Made by a program: the position numbers and the translations under genes. 64,000 nucleotides of DNA from positions 1-64,000 of the forward strand of contig JAAEAF010014526.1 of NCBI GenBank assembly GCA_011037195.1, written 5' to 3'. The notes beneath the pieces are model-generated. The model ran no database searches and was not told the origin of the DNA. It was given only the letters and a program-made list of their open reading frames with translations. Within the stretch, counting starts at the first letter, position 1; the number at the start of each line of letters is the position of its first letter. Of this stretch, positions 22,344 through 33,540 are shown one piece after another. The DNA is from Triatoma infestans. Lineage: Eukaryota > Arthropoda > Insecta > Hemiptera > Reduviidae.

Positions 22344-22374
<31 letters not shown>

Positions 22375-22579
22375 TCGTTCAGACAATAAATCGTATAAAA
22401 TAAAACTATCTTAACGACAAATGATTCCTATCGATTAATGGATTTCGGCCGAAATCTTTTTAAACGGATCCCTTAAGAATATCCCATATCAAATCTTGAC
22501 TTTTCTATTCACAATACAAACACTCAAAGGGAGGAGAGAGAGAGAGAAAGAGAATTCCCGCATTCTCTCTAAAAACAGT
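21236..22579. other. AT-rich DNA, nothing recognised
   Basis: Contains an (AAAT)n patch near 22340-22370 and a GAGA patch near 22530-22550, but no gene. Confidence 0.4.
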
Positions 22580-22740
22580 TTAACTTCCTGTTACTGTATT
22601 GTGATAAGAGGGAAGTATTGCGATCATATCTACTTTTTTAATGAATTTTTACCATAAATACATGTTTCGACCAAAAAATCAAACAAGGCTGTTTTTGATA
22701 TCGTTATTAGAGGAGTTTTACTTTCATATAAGTTCCAAAA
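22580..22740 (+). repeat. AGR repeat, 5' fragment
   Basis: GATAAGAGGGAAGTATTGCGATCATATC and the following TTTTTACCATAAATACATGTTTCGACC correspond to AGR AGTAAGAGGAAGTATTGTAATCG and TTTTCACCGGAAATATCCG. Confidence 0.5.
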
Positions 22741-24439
22741 CTAACGGTTTTCACTTGTAACATAAAACAATTTTAAATTAATCTTATTTGCTTAAAAATA
22801 AATAAAAGTCACACAAGTTATATATGTACCTTACAATTTATTAACAAATGTGATTGGCTGACTTTTTTTTTATTTTTTATTTTAACAAATAGATAAATAA
22901 ATAAAAAATTCTAGTAAAAACAAGAACACGTAAGAAATACATAATACGAATTTATAGATAGAAAAGTTGCATAATAATATATAGTATACGAATAATATAT
23001 ACGGTGGGGGGGGGGGGACATAAATATTCTTATATACCAACTAATATTTATTATATTGTAAAACAGTAACATTACATATGTAACCTCTTTTATACATATA
23101 CATATACATATACATATATGATTATGTAATGTTTTAGTTTTGAATAATAAATGTAGTTTGTTTATTAAAATGTAACATGTATACATATATATATATATAG
23201 TTATAATGAACTTATTGTTCTATTATGGATAGTTAAAAAGTGATACGGATTCCAATGGCAGTGGCTCAGCTAAAATTTTATTTCCGCTTCTTTTGTTTTT
23301 ATTGTCTATTGTTTTATAAAAAAGAATATTTTATTTTAATTTTTAATTAAGAGGAAAATTTATATGGATTTTATGACGTAGAATACGTGTTTCATTACGA
23401 TAACCAAGTAGATCGAAGCAAGACTGACGAAAATCAAGAAATATATACAAATGAAAACAAAATGAATGTCGATTATAACGGCAGCTAAGAAACAATACAA
23501 GTGCTTGCTCGTAGCCGTGTGTTCAAGGAGAGGAGAATGAATTGTGGACGCATGCCAAATATTCATTTCGAAAAGATGTTTTCCGAAGCAATGAATTCGG
23601 GAGTGCAGGCGACCTACGTGACATTTATCATGATTTGCACTCCGAAGTGGATGTCGTTGCTAAAAAAAGAATTTCCCAATAAAATATGAATGAACTCGAT
23701 GATGTATGTTTGTACTGTAGGAATAATTTAACAAGCAACAAGATATTACCAATGTCGAGAACGAAACGGCTTCAAGTATCCAGAGAAGAAACCTAATGAT
23801 TTGCCATCATTACATCACATTTCTGAAAGATTTATTTTCATGCAGATATATAGATTGCGTTATGTTTATTATAGAATGAAATTATATGTTTATTAATAAA
23901 CTTAATTGCAGTAATAATATTTCCAACTTATATGCATCATAAATATGAATACATTTTTAAGTAAACAATAAATGAAATAAAAAAAAATGAAGCAGGCAAA
24001 CGGAGAACCACAACAGTGTCCGTGTTATTATTGTCATCTTGATGTAAAGTTCTGTTTACTTCAAATTATTCACTCAAGACTTTAACGTCGTTACGGCTGT
24101 GATACTCCGCTGCCAGCTTCATTTTCTTTTTTTTCACTCATCCATATTTGTTGCTTGATAGAAGAGATCTATAGAAAATTTTTGTCTAATTCTATCATAA
24201 TTATAATAATTTCGTATTGTAAATGGTTCGCATTTCTGAAGGAAACATAATCGTTTGTATTATTTAAGATTAAAATATTAATACATGTTTTATTAGTAAA
24301 AAAATATTAATGTTAGCTTTGTGATAAAATGACACAAAATTAAAATTATAAAAGAATGAAGTTACGATACTTTTAGCACAATTTCTGAATAAATAGTTAT
24401 TAAAAAGAGATACCGTTGACAAAAAAAGGATCTGAGAAA
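22741..24439. other. AT-rich DNA with simple repeats, no gene recognised
   Basis: A G10 run lies at 23007-23018, ATACAT repeats at 23094-23120 and an AT run at 23185-23200. Around 23500-23690 there is a short stretch of ordinary composition open in one frame for about 60 codons; it matches no family I know. Confidence 0.4.
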
Positions 24440-25140
24440 ATATATTATTCATTTCATTCTTTGGGACCTCTTCTCTTTTTCATTTTTCTAACAGTTCGTA
24501 TGATGTTCTTAATGACCCCTAAGTCTCTTCTAATGTCCACATTTTGCTTCTATCTCTTCTGGATCTTCCAGCCGATCTTTTCCAAAAGTCCATTTCAATG
24601 AATAGAAGTCTGTTTTTGAAGCCTTTCTTATTGAAAGTTCATGTTTCTGCACTCTACAGCACAATACTTTCAAAAATGGTGTTATAAATTTGTCGTTTGG
24701 TACTCTTTAAAACATTTTTGCTCCAAAGCATTGAATTTAACATACCTATGATTCTTTACACCCTTCGTTTATCCTTCTATCCACTTCTTTCCTTGTACTA
24801 TCCTCATTGTCGACAATAGATGCTTGATATATGAAACTGTAGGTCCCCTTCAGCTCTTCTGCTTGCAGGTCTATTGTATCAGAGGTCTGAGTTAGATGTT
24901 CTGTTTTACTCAGGTTTAAAGTTAACTGTCAGCGTTGGTATTCTTCATAACTTCCTCCCTATGTAGTTCGCATCTTCTACATCTTGAGCTTCTACCACTT
25001 GGTCGCCTGCAAACAGCAGGTTACTTACAAAGACGGTTTCCCTCAATTCTAAACCCATTTTATGCCACTTCTTTTTCAGATCCTTTATTGCCACATCGAG
25101 TTATATTTTGAATAAGGTGGCTGACATATAACATCTCTAT
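24440..25140 (-). pseudogene. RTE-like non-LTR retrotransposon RT fragment, decayed
   Basis: Minus-strand frames give LKKKWHKMGLELRETVFVSN, LLFAGDQVVEAQDVEDA (about 24968-25035), TEHLTQTSDTIDLQ, STRKEVDRRIN and LCCRVQKHELSIRKASK, ending near DPEEIEAKCGH. The order (ADD motif, N..KT block, IYGSE-type block, then RR...R) fits RTE-like RTs. The catalytic ADD reads AGD, and there are stops and frameshifts. Confidence 0.65.
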
Positions 25141-25191
25141 TAGTAGACCCTTTGTAAGTGCTGAAGGTTTCAGACGATATTATTGTTAATT

Positions 25192-25626
25192 ATGAAGGAA
25201 AAGGATTGCGAGTTTCGGTTTTTTTCAAAAAAATAAGAAAACTTAATTCTTGCCAACGTTTCGACAAATATATTGTCTTTTTCAAGGCATAAAAAAAATA
25301 AAAAACTATTAAATAATCTTCAAAATATAACAAACTTAACAACTTATGTATAATTTTGGAAACTAAAAAGTTGAGAACACCTCAACAACACAAAGAATAG
25401 TGACAATTCTCTGTGTTCACTATTCTCTGTGTTGTTGAGGTGTTCTCAGCTTTTTAGTTTCCAAAAAAATTATACATAAGTTGTTAAGTTTGTTATATTT
25501 TGAAGATTTAACAGTTTTTTTATTTTTTTATGCCTTGAAAAAGACAATATATTTGTCGAAACGTTGGCAAGAATTAAGTTTTCTTATTTTTTAAAAAGAC
25601 CGAAACTCGCAATTCTTTTTCTTCAT
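25192..25626. mobile_element. 435-bp palindromic element
   Basis: Two arms of about 212 bp are near-perfect inverted copies. The left arm opens ATGAAGGAAAAGGATTGCGAG (25192) and the right arm closes with its complement at 25626. The centre is at about 25404-25415. Each arm carries GCCAACGTTTCGACAAATAT and its complement: a GACAA/UUGUC hairpin preceding GAAAC, like a hammerhead stem II, but the preceding core segment reads UUGAAAA instead of CUGANGA. There is no coding capacity. A short derivative sits at 20133-20200. The transcript would form one long hairpin. Confidence 0.8.
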
Positions 25627-26698
25627 ATTAGTAACGGTCGAGAAGAATCTTCCATAATTATTAATTATACAATTAATTATTTCTAATTGAATGATAACAT
25701 TCTATTATTAACTGGTTATTGTCAGTGTTTATATTCACACTTGAGATATTAAATCCAATGAATTAAACAAAATGTAGATTTTTAAATAATAGTTTTATTT
25801 TATTAAGTTATTTTTATTACTTACGAATCTAAATTCCATTATTTATATTCGGAAAAAAATCGCTTTTTTCGGGGTAAAGTGTTTGGATTTTAAATTGAAA
25901 TAAATTTTAGATACAATCCCTTCCTTCCCATGAAGTGCTCTAGATATAAGCGTTTTTATTTTTTCTTAATTTTTTGCGAGAGCACCTGCTAAAACATAAG
26001 AAGAGGTTTTTGTCCTGTCATCATCCATCTTGGTGTTTAGAGTCTGCGTTTTTACACAATGTCATCCTTCCAAATCTGTATTCCCAATGAGTAATCCCAA
26101 CATCCAATGAGTTATGCCTAATAGTCTGAAGTCAGTCTTTGTACAAATAATTAATGTTTTATTGTTGTTACCATGACATTTTCCATCAGAAGTCAGTAAT
26201 TATTATCAAGTAATTATCTATCTTCAAATTAAATTGTTAATGATTAAAGAAAATTTAATGACAATATAATTATTGTAATTATTATTATTCTGTCCTCATT
26301 TTCCTTTCCTTTTTATATTTTATTAAAAAAGAATAATGAATGAATACATACCTTCCACATTTTCATTATTTATATATACTAAAATGACGTATTAACTTTT
26401 TATATTAATTTGTGAAACAGTCGCTCAAATTTCTTTTACTACTCCATTCCCTCAGTGACCAGTTTTTTAAACCTAGCATTTTACTTCCAAGGCTGTAGAG
26501 TTTGTCAAACTGTACCTCATATATTATTCACTGACTCAATAAATAGGAATATTGACAGAAAAGGATAGAGATATATAGAGATAGGATAGCTTGTCGCCCT
26601 TTTCCCAAAACCCGCTAAATTCTGTTCCCTCATTGTTCCTTGAGAAAAGCTGTTTACATTTGTTTTCTATTATTAGGTATATATATATATATGTATAT
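25627..26698. other. AT-rich DNA, nothing recognised
   Basis: Ends in an AT microsatellite (26679-26698) that abuts the next element. Confidence 0.4.
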
Positions 26699-27674
26699 GT
26701 TATGCTCAAAGACCGAAAATGCTCATTGAGCTAAAAAGCAGCTCAGAACGCGTGGTGGCCACTGTAAAACATCCGTATAGCGAAATTTGTGTCGTGTCTG
26801 TCATGCTATACGTTCACAACGCATTGTGACAATGAAGAAAAGCCATAACGCGTTCTGAGCACTATTTGGTGTAACCATATCACGACGGACAGGTTGTAAC
26901 TTGTCGGCTTCAGTACAACGACGCATAATTCCATCAGTAGAGTTGTTTATTCATTTCTTGTCTGTTTCTGAGGGTGAACGTATATCATCGCTAACCATGA
27001 CCAATAAAAAAAGAAGTGTTTTATGATAAATTACGTGAGTTTGTGGAAAGAATCACTGATCGCAGTTTTATCATGAGTACTGAAAAATATGAATTGTTAC
27101 TTAATGAAACAAAACAGTCTCAGCTTCAAAAAAAAAACAGTCTCTATCTTCAAAGCAATTGCAAATTTATTTCTGATAGAAGTAATTAATTTAATTACAT
27201 TATTGTTGTTTACAAATGACCAATAAACTTATGTTTGTGTTAAATATTTTTATTGTTTTTGTAAATATAAAGTAATCCCAATAAATAACAAATGTCCTTT
27301 TATTTTAATGACACGATTTCTTTATATTGTATTTAATAATGACAATAAATGATGCAGCGGTTTTCAATTTTTACCAACAGAAAGAGCATTAAGGACATTG
27401 TCTGTCTGGTACTTATTACAGGACAAAAAATATTTCCTAAGGATAACTACCAAACAGTTTCAAGACTAGTAGGACCCATATCGCAAACCACTACGCGTCG
27501 TATTCTAATATGGTTCCATAAGCGTCATGGCTTTTCTTCATTGCTTCAATGCGTTCTGATCGTATAGCAGGATAGCCACGACACGAATTTCGCGATGTGG
27601 TCTTTCTGTGATTGCCACAACGCGTTGTGAGCTGTTTTTTCCCTCAATGAGCATTTTCGGTCTTTGAGCGTAAC
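26699..27674. mobile_element. Unclassified DNA transposon with long terminal inverted repeats
   Basis: GTTATGCTCAAAGACCGAAA at the left end is mirrored by GTTACGCTCAAAGACCGAAA read from 27674. The inverted similarity continues for about 170 bp, through AGCTCAGAACGCG, GAAATTTGTGTCGTG and AGCCATAACGC. The element is 976 bp and lies in an AT-run, so the target duplication cannot be read with certainty. A short frame near 26996 (MTNKKRSVL, then after a stop YDKLREFVERITDRSF) may be the start of a lost protein. On the minus strand near 27349-27540, IRRVVVCDMGPTSLETVW may be its end. No superfamily can be named. Confidence 0.7.
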
Positions 27675-28139
27675 ATATATAATTATATGTTTATAAATAA
27701 TAACTCTAGATACATGTGCCGTGAATTACTCTGAGCCGTTTGCGAGAAAATACCAAAATAAAAATGAAGATTAACCAAATTCAAATAGGTTTTATTAAAA
27801 AAATATTATTTTTAGAATTGTCCATAAGTCATTTTTCAAGCTCCCTTCCAACTTAGGTTGTACTTAGGCTCGGAATGGTCCCATTGTAATTCTGTTCGGT
27901 CTTATTATTTCACAACAGCTTTTTATATCATTAACAATCGTGCAGATGTGGTGTATAATGTAAGTTACGTCTTCAAATTCAAGTCAAGAGAAATGAAATG
28001 GAGATCTGCTTGCGCTAGTGGTCCATTAAAACATAATTGATAGAGGTACTCAGCGTGGTATTACTGGCGACAACAAAGGCATACGATGTAGTAGGGTAAA
28101 CCGCAACGGATTCAGGCAGATAAATATTCATCCGCAGTT
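27675..28139. other. AT-rich DNA, nothing recognised
   Basis: No repeat or gene assignment. A 60-codon open frame near 27858 has no recognisable similarity. Confidence 0.35.
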
Positions 28140-28186
28140 TTGATTATCTCTGGTCAAACATATGGAAAAATGTTTGTAGCGAATGA

Positions 28187-28219
<33 letters not shown>

Positions 28220-28700
28220 CTCAAAATATCTCACAAAAAAGAAGAAAAATCACAGTAAGCTCAAACTTTGTATTTTTATTTCGAAACTATCACCTCATTT
28301 GAGATACAAGATTTCAGTAAAAATCCAACAACCAGAAGTGTGACTTTACAGAAGGGCGATTGTCTTTAAATTTCATATTTGAAACAGTTATTCGAAAAAA
28401 ATTTATCTTAGAGGGAGGGGCCTATCAGTTAAGTGTAAATTTAAACAACTGTGCAAGTTTTGTTGGGTTTTTACAGTGGACGCTCTATACACGGCTGCTC
28501 AGATATCAAGTATAACTTATAATCTTTTTTTTTTTTGAGAAAGCCGTGTGTTTTTTTTGTTGAGATTTTTCGTTTAAAGACACTCATACATACTTTTTCG
28601 AATTCAGGGGACTTCAAATCTTGTATTTCTTGTGAGAGATTTGACATGATTGCAACATTACCTCTTAGAGCACCAAAAAAAAATAAAATAAAAAAGGACA
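28140..28700. repeat. AGR fragments, forward then reverse
   Basis: The forward part (28140-28380) has a (GT)n run (28193-28220) and CAACCAGAAGTGTGACTTTACAG, an AGR unit marker. A reverse part (about 28520-28690) has CAGGGGACTTCAAATC, the complement of AGR GAGGTCCCCTGAG, and ends ATTGCAACATTACCTCTTAG, the complement of the AGR opening. Confidence 0.5.
28456..28560 (+). repeat. Direct repeat, copy 1 of 2
   Basis: TTTGTTGGGTTTTTACAGTG through GAGAAAGCCGTGTG recurs at 29396-29500 with a longer T-run in the second copy. Confidence 0.75.
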
Positions 28701-29288
28701 AAATATTGCATGAATAAATCAATTTAAAATTTAAACAAATTTATATATATAATATAATTAAGGGGAATAATTTTATTTAATGGATACTGGTTAAAAAATT
28801 AATAGTAAAGTAATAAATTTAAAAATTAAAAAAAAAAAAAAAAACTATTAAAACCGGTCTATGTGAATGGTACATGTCTTTCACTAGATAACTGAAAGAG
28901 AAATCAAACTATTATGAATGTAGGTCAATCGGGAAAGAGTCTGATCTTTTTTATCACCTGTTGTTGACTGACACAAGCACAAGTCTCCCACCCTGTGAAG
29001 ATTACTATTAGATGAGTATTTAATTTAAATAACATTTTTGAATTATTATTATTTATTTATTTAATCATTGGAAAATAGTTTTGGAAAGTTTACTACTATA
29101 ATTAGTATTATTATTATTATTATTATTATTATATTTAGAACATGTCATTCTGAAATTTAATTATAATTATACTTTATAAACAAAGTGTTTAAATCGATCA
29201 AGTAAAAGTTTATTTAGAAACGGAGGTTTAATTAAAACAAAATTGTCAAAGTGATTTCGTATTTTTTTTTTTATATTAAAATAAAAAT
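28701..29288. other. AT-rich DNA with a (TTA)n run
   Basis: An (ATT)n microsatellite lies at about 29104-29133. Nothing else is seen. Confidence 0.5.
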
Positions 29289-29360
29289 TATTCTTGACTT
29301 CTTGTTTTCCTATGGTGTTAGATAGGCGGGTCTCGATCTCTTCTACGGCTAGAATTTTAA
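29289..29360. repeat. 72-bp repeat, copy 1 of 2
   Basis: ATTCTTGACTTCTTGTTTTC through CTACGGCTAGAATTT recurs at about 30506-30578 in the same orientation. Confidence 0.7.
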
Positions 29361-29395
29361 TCGCAAGGTGGTAGAAAATTTGGTTGCGGATTAAT

Positions 29396-29500
29396 TTGTT
29401 GGGTTTTTACAGTGGACGCTCTATACAAGGCCGCTCAGGTATAGAAGTATAACTTATAATTTTTTTTTTTTTTTTTTTTGAGAAAGCCGTGTGTTTTTTT
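29396..29500 (+). repeat. Direct repeat, copy 2 of 2
   Basis: Second copy of the 28456-28560 sequence. Confidence 0.75.
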
Positions 29501-29844
29501 TATAGATATTCATTATATTTTAAAGATACTCAATTCAGGGGGAAAAAATTGTTTAGCAACAGCTTTTATATCACAACAGCTTTCGTTTAAAAGGGAAGGG
29601 GTGGCGGGTGGAAGACACAATCAAACCTTTGCTGTGACGACAAAATGCATTCTGATGTTGATGTTCCCTGGAGTACAATTTCTATCGTCTTGGTGGCGAA
29701 TTTCCAAAACGTTTGTCCTTTGGAACTCGCTGGATGTACTGTAATGAATGTATTTCGTCAATATAATTGATATTACAGCTAAAATAATATTAATAATATT
29801 GGTAAATTGAATTACCTGGAATTACAAGTGTAGTGTAATTGGGC

Positions 29845-29900
29845 CAACAGTATGTTAACATAGATTTGCACAGAGCAAATTTAGTTGATACACTTGTACT
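29845..29900 (+). repeat. Fragment of the ribozyme-palindrome family
   Basis: GTTAACATAGATTTGCACAGAGCAAA followed by TTAGTTGATAC matches the inner arm of locus 1 (2149-2185). No ribozyme block is retained. Confidence 0.6.
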
Positions 29901-30505
29901 GAAGTTACTCCGACCAGTAGCATAACTCCGTATTGTCATTTGATAATGAAGATATGCTTGAAGTTGAGCTAGAGTTCGCATTGGTCTCCACGTGGGAGGC
30001 AATCGACTTTACAGGCCATATGTACGAGTATGGGAGTGTTTAATTTATAAGTGGTGTTCGTATTATTAAAGGTAGGATATCTCCTGGTAGTGGGAGGGGG
30101 TGATTAAGAACTCTGTAATGTAAATATAATTACCTACACTATTCACTATTCCTTTCCGTTATAGAAAGGAAGCTGAAAGAGAAATTTAAGAAAAAAGAAT
30201 TTAATTTGAATTAAGTCCTATGAAGAGGAGAGTTCCTTTCTATATCTCGCTCCTGGGATAAATTAATGTTTAACAGAGTTTTAGTTGTGAATCATTTACA
30301 AAGGATTTTCATCAGAATCAGTTATTTTTCCATCAAACAAAGCGATTTTGTTCAATTTAAAATTACAACGGTCATAAATAGCATATTGAGCAATTTAACT
30401 TGAAACCTATTCCACTATTCTAGGTTTTCTTCATGGTTGTAGGTACAAGACTGAATTCCAATGATTTGTTGATGTTTGATTGTGGCTAACTTGCGTTTAT
30501 ATAAA

Positions 30506-30578
30506 ATTCTTGACTTCTTGTTTTCCTAGGGTGTTAGATAGGCGGATCTCGATCTTCTCCTACGGCTAGAATTTAAAT
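30506..30578. repeat. 72-bp repeat, copy 2 of 2
   Basis: Second copy of the 29289-29360 sequence. Downstream, to 30690, is a less AT-rich stretch ending in AATAAAATAAAGTC that may be the 3' part of the same unidentified element. Confidence 0.6.
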
Positions 30579-30690
30579 TGCTTACGCTAGGGATATATGT
30601 CACGTCTCATGTGACGTGTTTTGAGTGATGGTTGAAGAAGACATTTTTCGGATGAAAACGTCCCTGTGAGACAATAAAATAAAGTCATGA

Positions 30691-31835
30691 TAATAATAAT
30701 ATGGAGTTAATCACAATTATTTTACTATTTATTAGTGTGGCTAAAGGGAATTATTTTCATAAAAATAAGAACTAATTAATTATCAAAACATTAATGAGGT
30801 TATGAATTTAATATATTCAATTTTAATCTAATAAAAACAAATAAACAAAAATATTTTCTCCCCTTAAAAATATTACAAAGTTTAAAAGTTTAAATAAAAT
30901 ATAATTGGATGGTTAAAAATTATAAATTTTTAGGTAGACTATTTTAAATTTTTTGTCGATTTTATGTAACCATTTTATCCGATGAATAGACAAATTCACA
31001 ATTCAAACGGACAAATTATTTAGACTAATTTTGACAATTTTGCTGTATGAGATTTAAGTACTTTATATGCTATTGAACCTTTCTCTCTTGTCAATAGTAA
31101 TAGAGAACATTCAATAACCTTAAAAAATGCAAATTGAGAACAAAAAAAGAAACAAAAAACAAGATGTGAAGAAGATTGTCGTAAGAACGAAAGAAAATAA
31201 AAAGGAAAAGTTTATGAACCTGAGAGAAATGGATTGTGAATTTCCCAAAGAAATCAAAGAGGACTAAGAATACAAAAAAAAAAAACACTAAAAATACATA
31301 ATGATGTAACCTTTTATGGCAGTCACTACACTGCTGACCGGAAATAGTAACACATATCCTTAAACTGTAATAGTAGTGTTAAGAAAGAGCGGAAATTATA
31401 AGAAGCAAAAAAAAAGAATAGAAAAGTCTACCAACCGTATTCGACACACATCATTACTTATATATGGTTTAAAAGATATAACTCCGTAAACTAGTGAGTG
31501 TTAACATTAAAGTGTAAATATTCTATGAAATAGTAACTTAAAAGGGGATAATGTTTAAGAAAACAATATAACACTAAAAAAATATATATACTCGCTCTAC
31601 GACTCTGTGACAACAAACATTCAAATTGGTTGTCAAATTTTGGGTTGTTTTCAATATATATATAATAGTCCTGAAGTACGCGATATTATCATTCAGTTTA
31701 TTGATATGATAATGTGAAGGAAAACTAAAGTCTTAGACCCCTTCCCTCGAATCGAAAGTACTTCTAAAATAACTACCTATAGTCTAAGCTTTCTCATTGT
31801 TTTCTGCAATAATAGAAAACATTCACTAATTGTTG
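30691..31835. other. AT-rich DNA, nothing recognised
   Basis: A-rich runs; no gene or repeat is assigned. Confidence 0.4.
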
Positions 31836-32050
31836 TGGTTGGTTCCGCAGAGCTGGAAAGCATCAGAGACATTTCCAGTGATAGCATGCTTCTTTTTGTG
31901 GTCATCGACCGCTTCCGGGTTGACCCATCCGTCTAAGTTATTAAATACCTACTTTGTTTGACAAAAACATCCTGATGATGGATGGACTCCCGAAACCGGT
32001 CGATGACCACAAATAGAAGCTGGTGGCTATCACTGAAAATTTCCTATCAC
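31836..32050. mobile_element. Palindromic element with hammerhead-like arms, locus 2
   Basis: The compact version of the family. The terminal block GGTTCCGCAGAGCTGGAAAG is followed by CATCAGAGAC at the left. The inverted pair AGCTTC/GAAGC-TGTGGTCATCGACC against GGTCGATGACCACA spans only about 100 bp. The left hammerhead block is corrupted (CGCTTCCGGGTTGACCC on the plus strand), the right one is complete. No coding sequence. Origin from a Penelope-like terminal repeat is inferred. Confidence 0.65.
31967..32010 (+). ncRNA. Hammerhead ribozyme-like motif with complete core (locus 2)
   Basis: CAUC (31968-31971) is followed by CUGAUGA (31972-31978), a GGA/UCC stem II and GAAA (31992-31995). The palindrome ACCGGU (31995-32000) and C (32001) complete a GUC cleavage triplet, and GAUG (32002-32005) pairs with CAUC as stem I. 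The order is that of a type I hammerhead. Stem III is a self-complementary ACCGGU with no loop, so cleavage would need two RNA copies paired together. All core bases are present. Confidence 0.62.
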
Positions 32051-32249
32051 ATTTATGAATTTCCTTATCCTTCATTTTGTTGGCTCTCATCGGTTTCGGA
32101 TTTTCATCGCTTCGTCAGAGTAAGGCTATCAAAAGTCGTATAGAGAGTTGAGATTTGAATCAGAAACTGGTCAAAACCAGCAAATTCAAAGCATGCTATG
32201 ACGTATATAAAAATCATAAACATTCAGTAATCTTAAAAAGTGTAGAATG

Positions 32250-33540
32250 ATAATTTTATGCGGAGGGGGGGGGAGTCTGGAAAAAAAGAAATCAAAAACC
32301 AATTTTGTAAGGACGCACCAAGACTCTCCAAAAAACAGCTTTTCCTGGGAGATTATTTCAAATAAAAGTGCTGTCTACCATAAAATGTGGGGTTTGCACC
32401 CACTCAAAAAAATCCCTCTCCCTCACTGGCACTTGGCCACCCCGGAACTGATTATGGTACTACTTCGGGGTGGTGCCTAGTAATGCCACCGCAGGCTGCC
32501 TCCCTTCTAGCTTGACCCCGTCCTCGAGAAGTCGAGGTGCCTATTCATTTCGCCAGTCTTCATCCGTAGGACCGTTTGCACAAACGGTCCGCTCTGGCGA
32601 GGATGGCCCTCATCACCCACTTAGGGGAGGTCCTCCCGATTTCCGCTTCCAGTCTCTGCCATCGGTCCCATCTGCCATATCTAAAAAAGGTATGGAAAGC
32701 ATCGTCTCTCTCTCTTTGCACGACGGGTCTCCCACTTTCCCCACCCTCCACAGGTACGCGGCAAAACAGCCGATCCCTATAAGAAATTGGATGAGGAAGT
32801 AGTCGACCTCGTCGTGCCGCCTGCTTACCCACGGTGCTCATTCTCCCACCTCTGCAGCGTGGCCCGTCTGGTCCTCAGCCTGGCATCTGCTTCAACCGGC
32901 TCTCCCTTCCTCTCCCAAACCTCTTGTCTCTCCGTGGCCTGAAGGTCAATCGGGATCAGCCTTGCGATCACTAGGACAGCCGGCTCAGATACCGTCCGGT
33001 AGCGCTGGCTATCCTAAGTCTCCGTTGTCTCGCCTTCTAAGAGAGTTAGCCCAAATCTCACATCCATATAGGAGGATGGCGTCCGCGACGGACATAAAGA
33101 GCCGGCGTTTGCTGGCCCTCGGTCCCCCCTCGTTTGCCATCATTCTGTTCAGACTCATAACCACTTCGCCGCTTTCTCCGAAGAGCGCCGCACCTGCTCC
33201 CAGAACGTCAGTTTTGCATCAACATGCACCCCTAAGTACTTGACGGACCTCTAAGGTTTCAGCGATAAGCTTGTAACTGTGCAGTGGCGTTGGTGCAATT
33301 TTCGAGAACAGTCTGGAAAAAAGAAATCAAAAACCAGTTTTGTAATGGACGCACCAAAATTTTCCAAAAGCCCGCTTTTCCTAAGTGTTAGGCCTTTATA
33401 TGTGTCATTTAGTTTGCAAAGTTTAAAGAAAATGATAGAAGCTATTCAGGAGAAAATTACTAAAAACTGTTCGTGAAGTTTTACTTCCACTTGATGGATT
33501 TTAACCATATATTAAGATATATGATATCAGATTTTAGCTT
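32250..33540 (-). repeat. AGR repeat, divergent reverse copy split by an R1 fragment
   Basis: GGGAGATTATTTCAAATAAAAG (32346-32368) and, beyond the insert, GTTTAAAGAAAATGATAGAAGC and TTTACTTCCACTTGATGG (33420-33497) follow the reverse AGR unit. A 71-bp block (GTCTGGAAAAA...) stands at 32275-32345 and again at 33311-33381, consistent with two successive internal units. Confidence 0.55.
32395..33275 (-). pseudogene. R1-clade non-LTR retrotransposon, 3' fragment
   Basis: On the minus strand the broken frames read VKYLGVHVDAKLTF near 33240, then SLNRMMANEGGPRASKRRL, ILLYGCEIWANSLR, and further on YFLIQFLIGIGCFAAYLWRVGK, DDAFHTFFRYGRWDRW and EIGRTSPKWVMRAILAR near 32600. This is the C-terminal third of an R1-type RT protein, with its 'LTGHG.F..YL' and Cys/His region decayed. 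R1 elements normally target rRNA genes or simple repeats; here it lies in an AGR repeat. G/C content is much higher than around it. Confidence 0.82.

Noticed and set aside
23360..23689. Overlapping 60-70 codon frames on both strands as a possible host exon
   Set aside because: No splice or protein similarity could be recognised; similar short frames occur by chance throughout.
30610..30670. GTTGAAGAAGACATTTTTCGG near 30630 as a ribozyme remnant
   Set aside because: Only loosely like the decayed hammerhead relatives; no paired stem or GAAA in the proper place.
32081..32122. Minus-strand CUGACGA ... GAAACCGAUGAG resembling a hammerhead core
   Set aside because: The stretch between CUGACGA and GAAA does not form a stem II, and nothing pairs as stem I. 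It may be a decayed relative of Penelope-type ends but is not supported.
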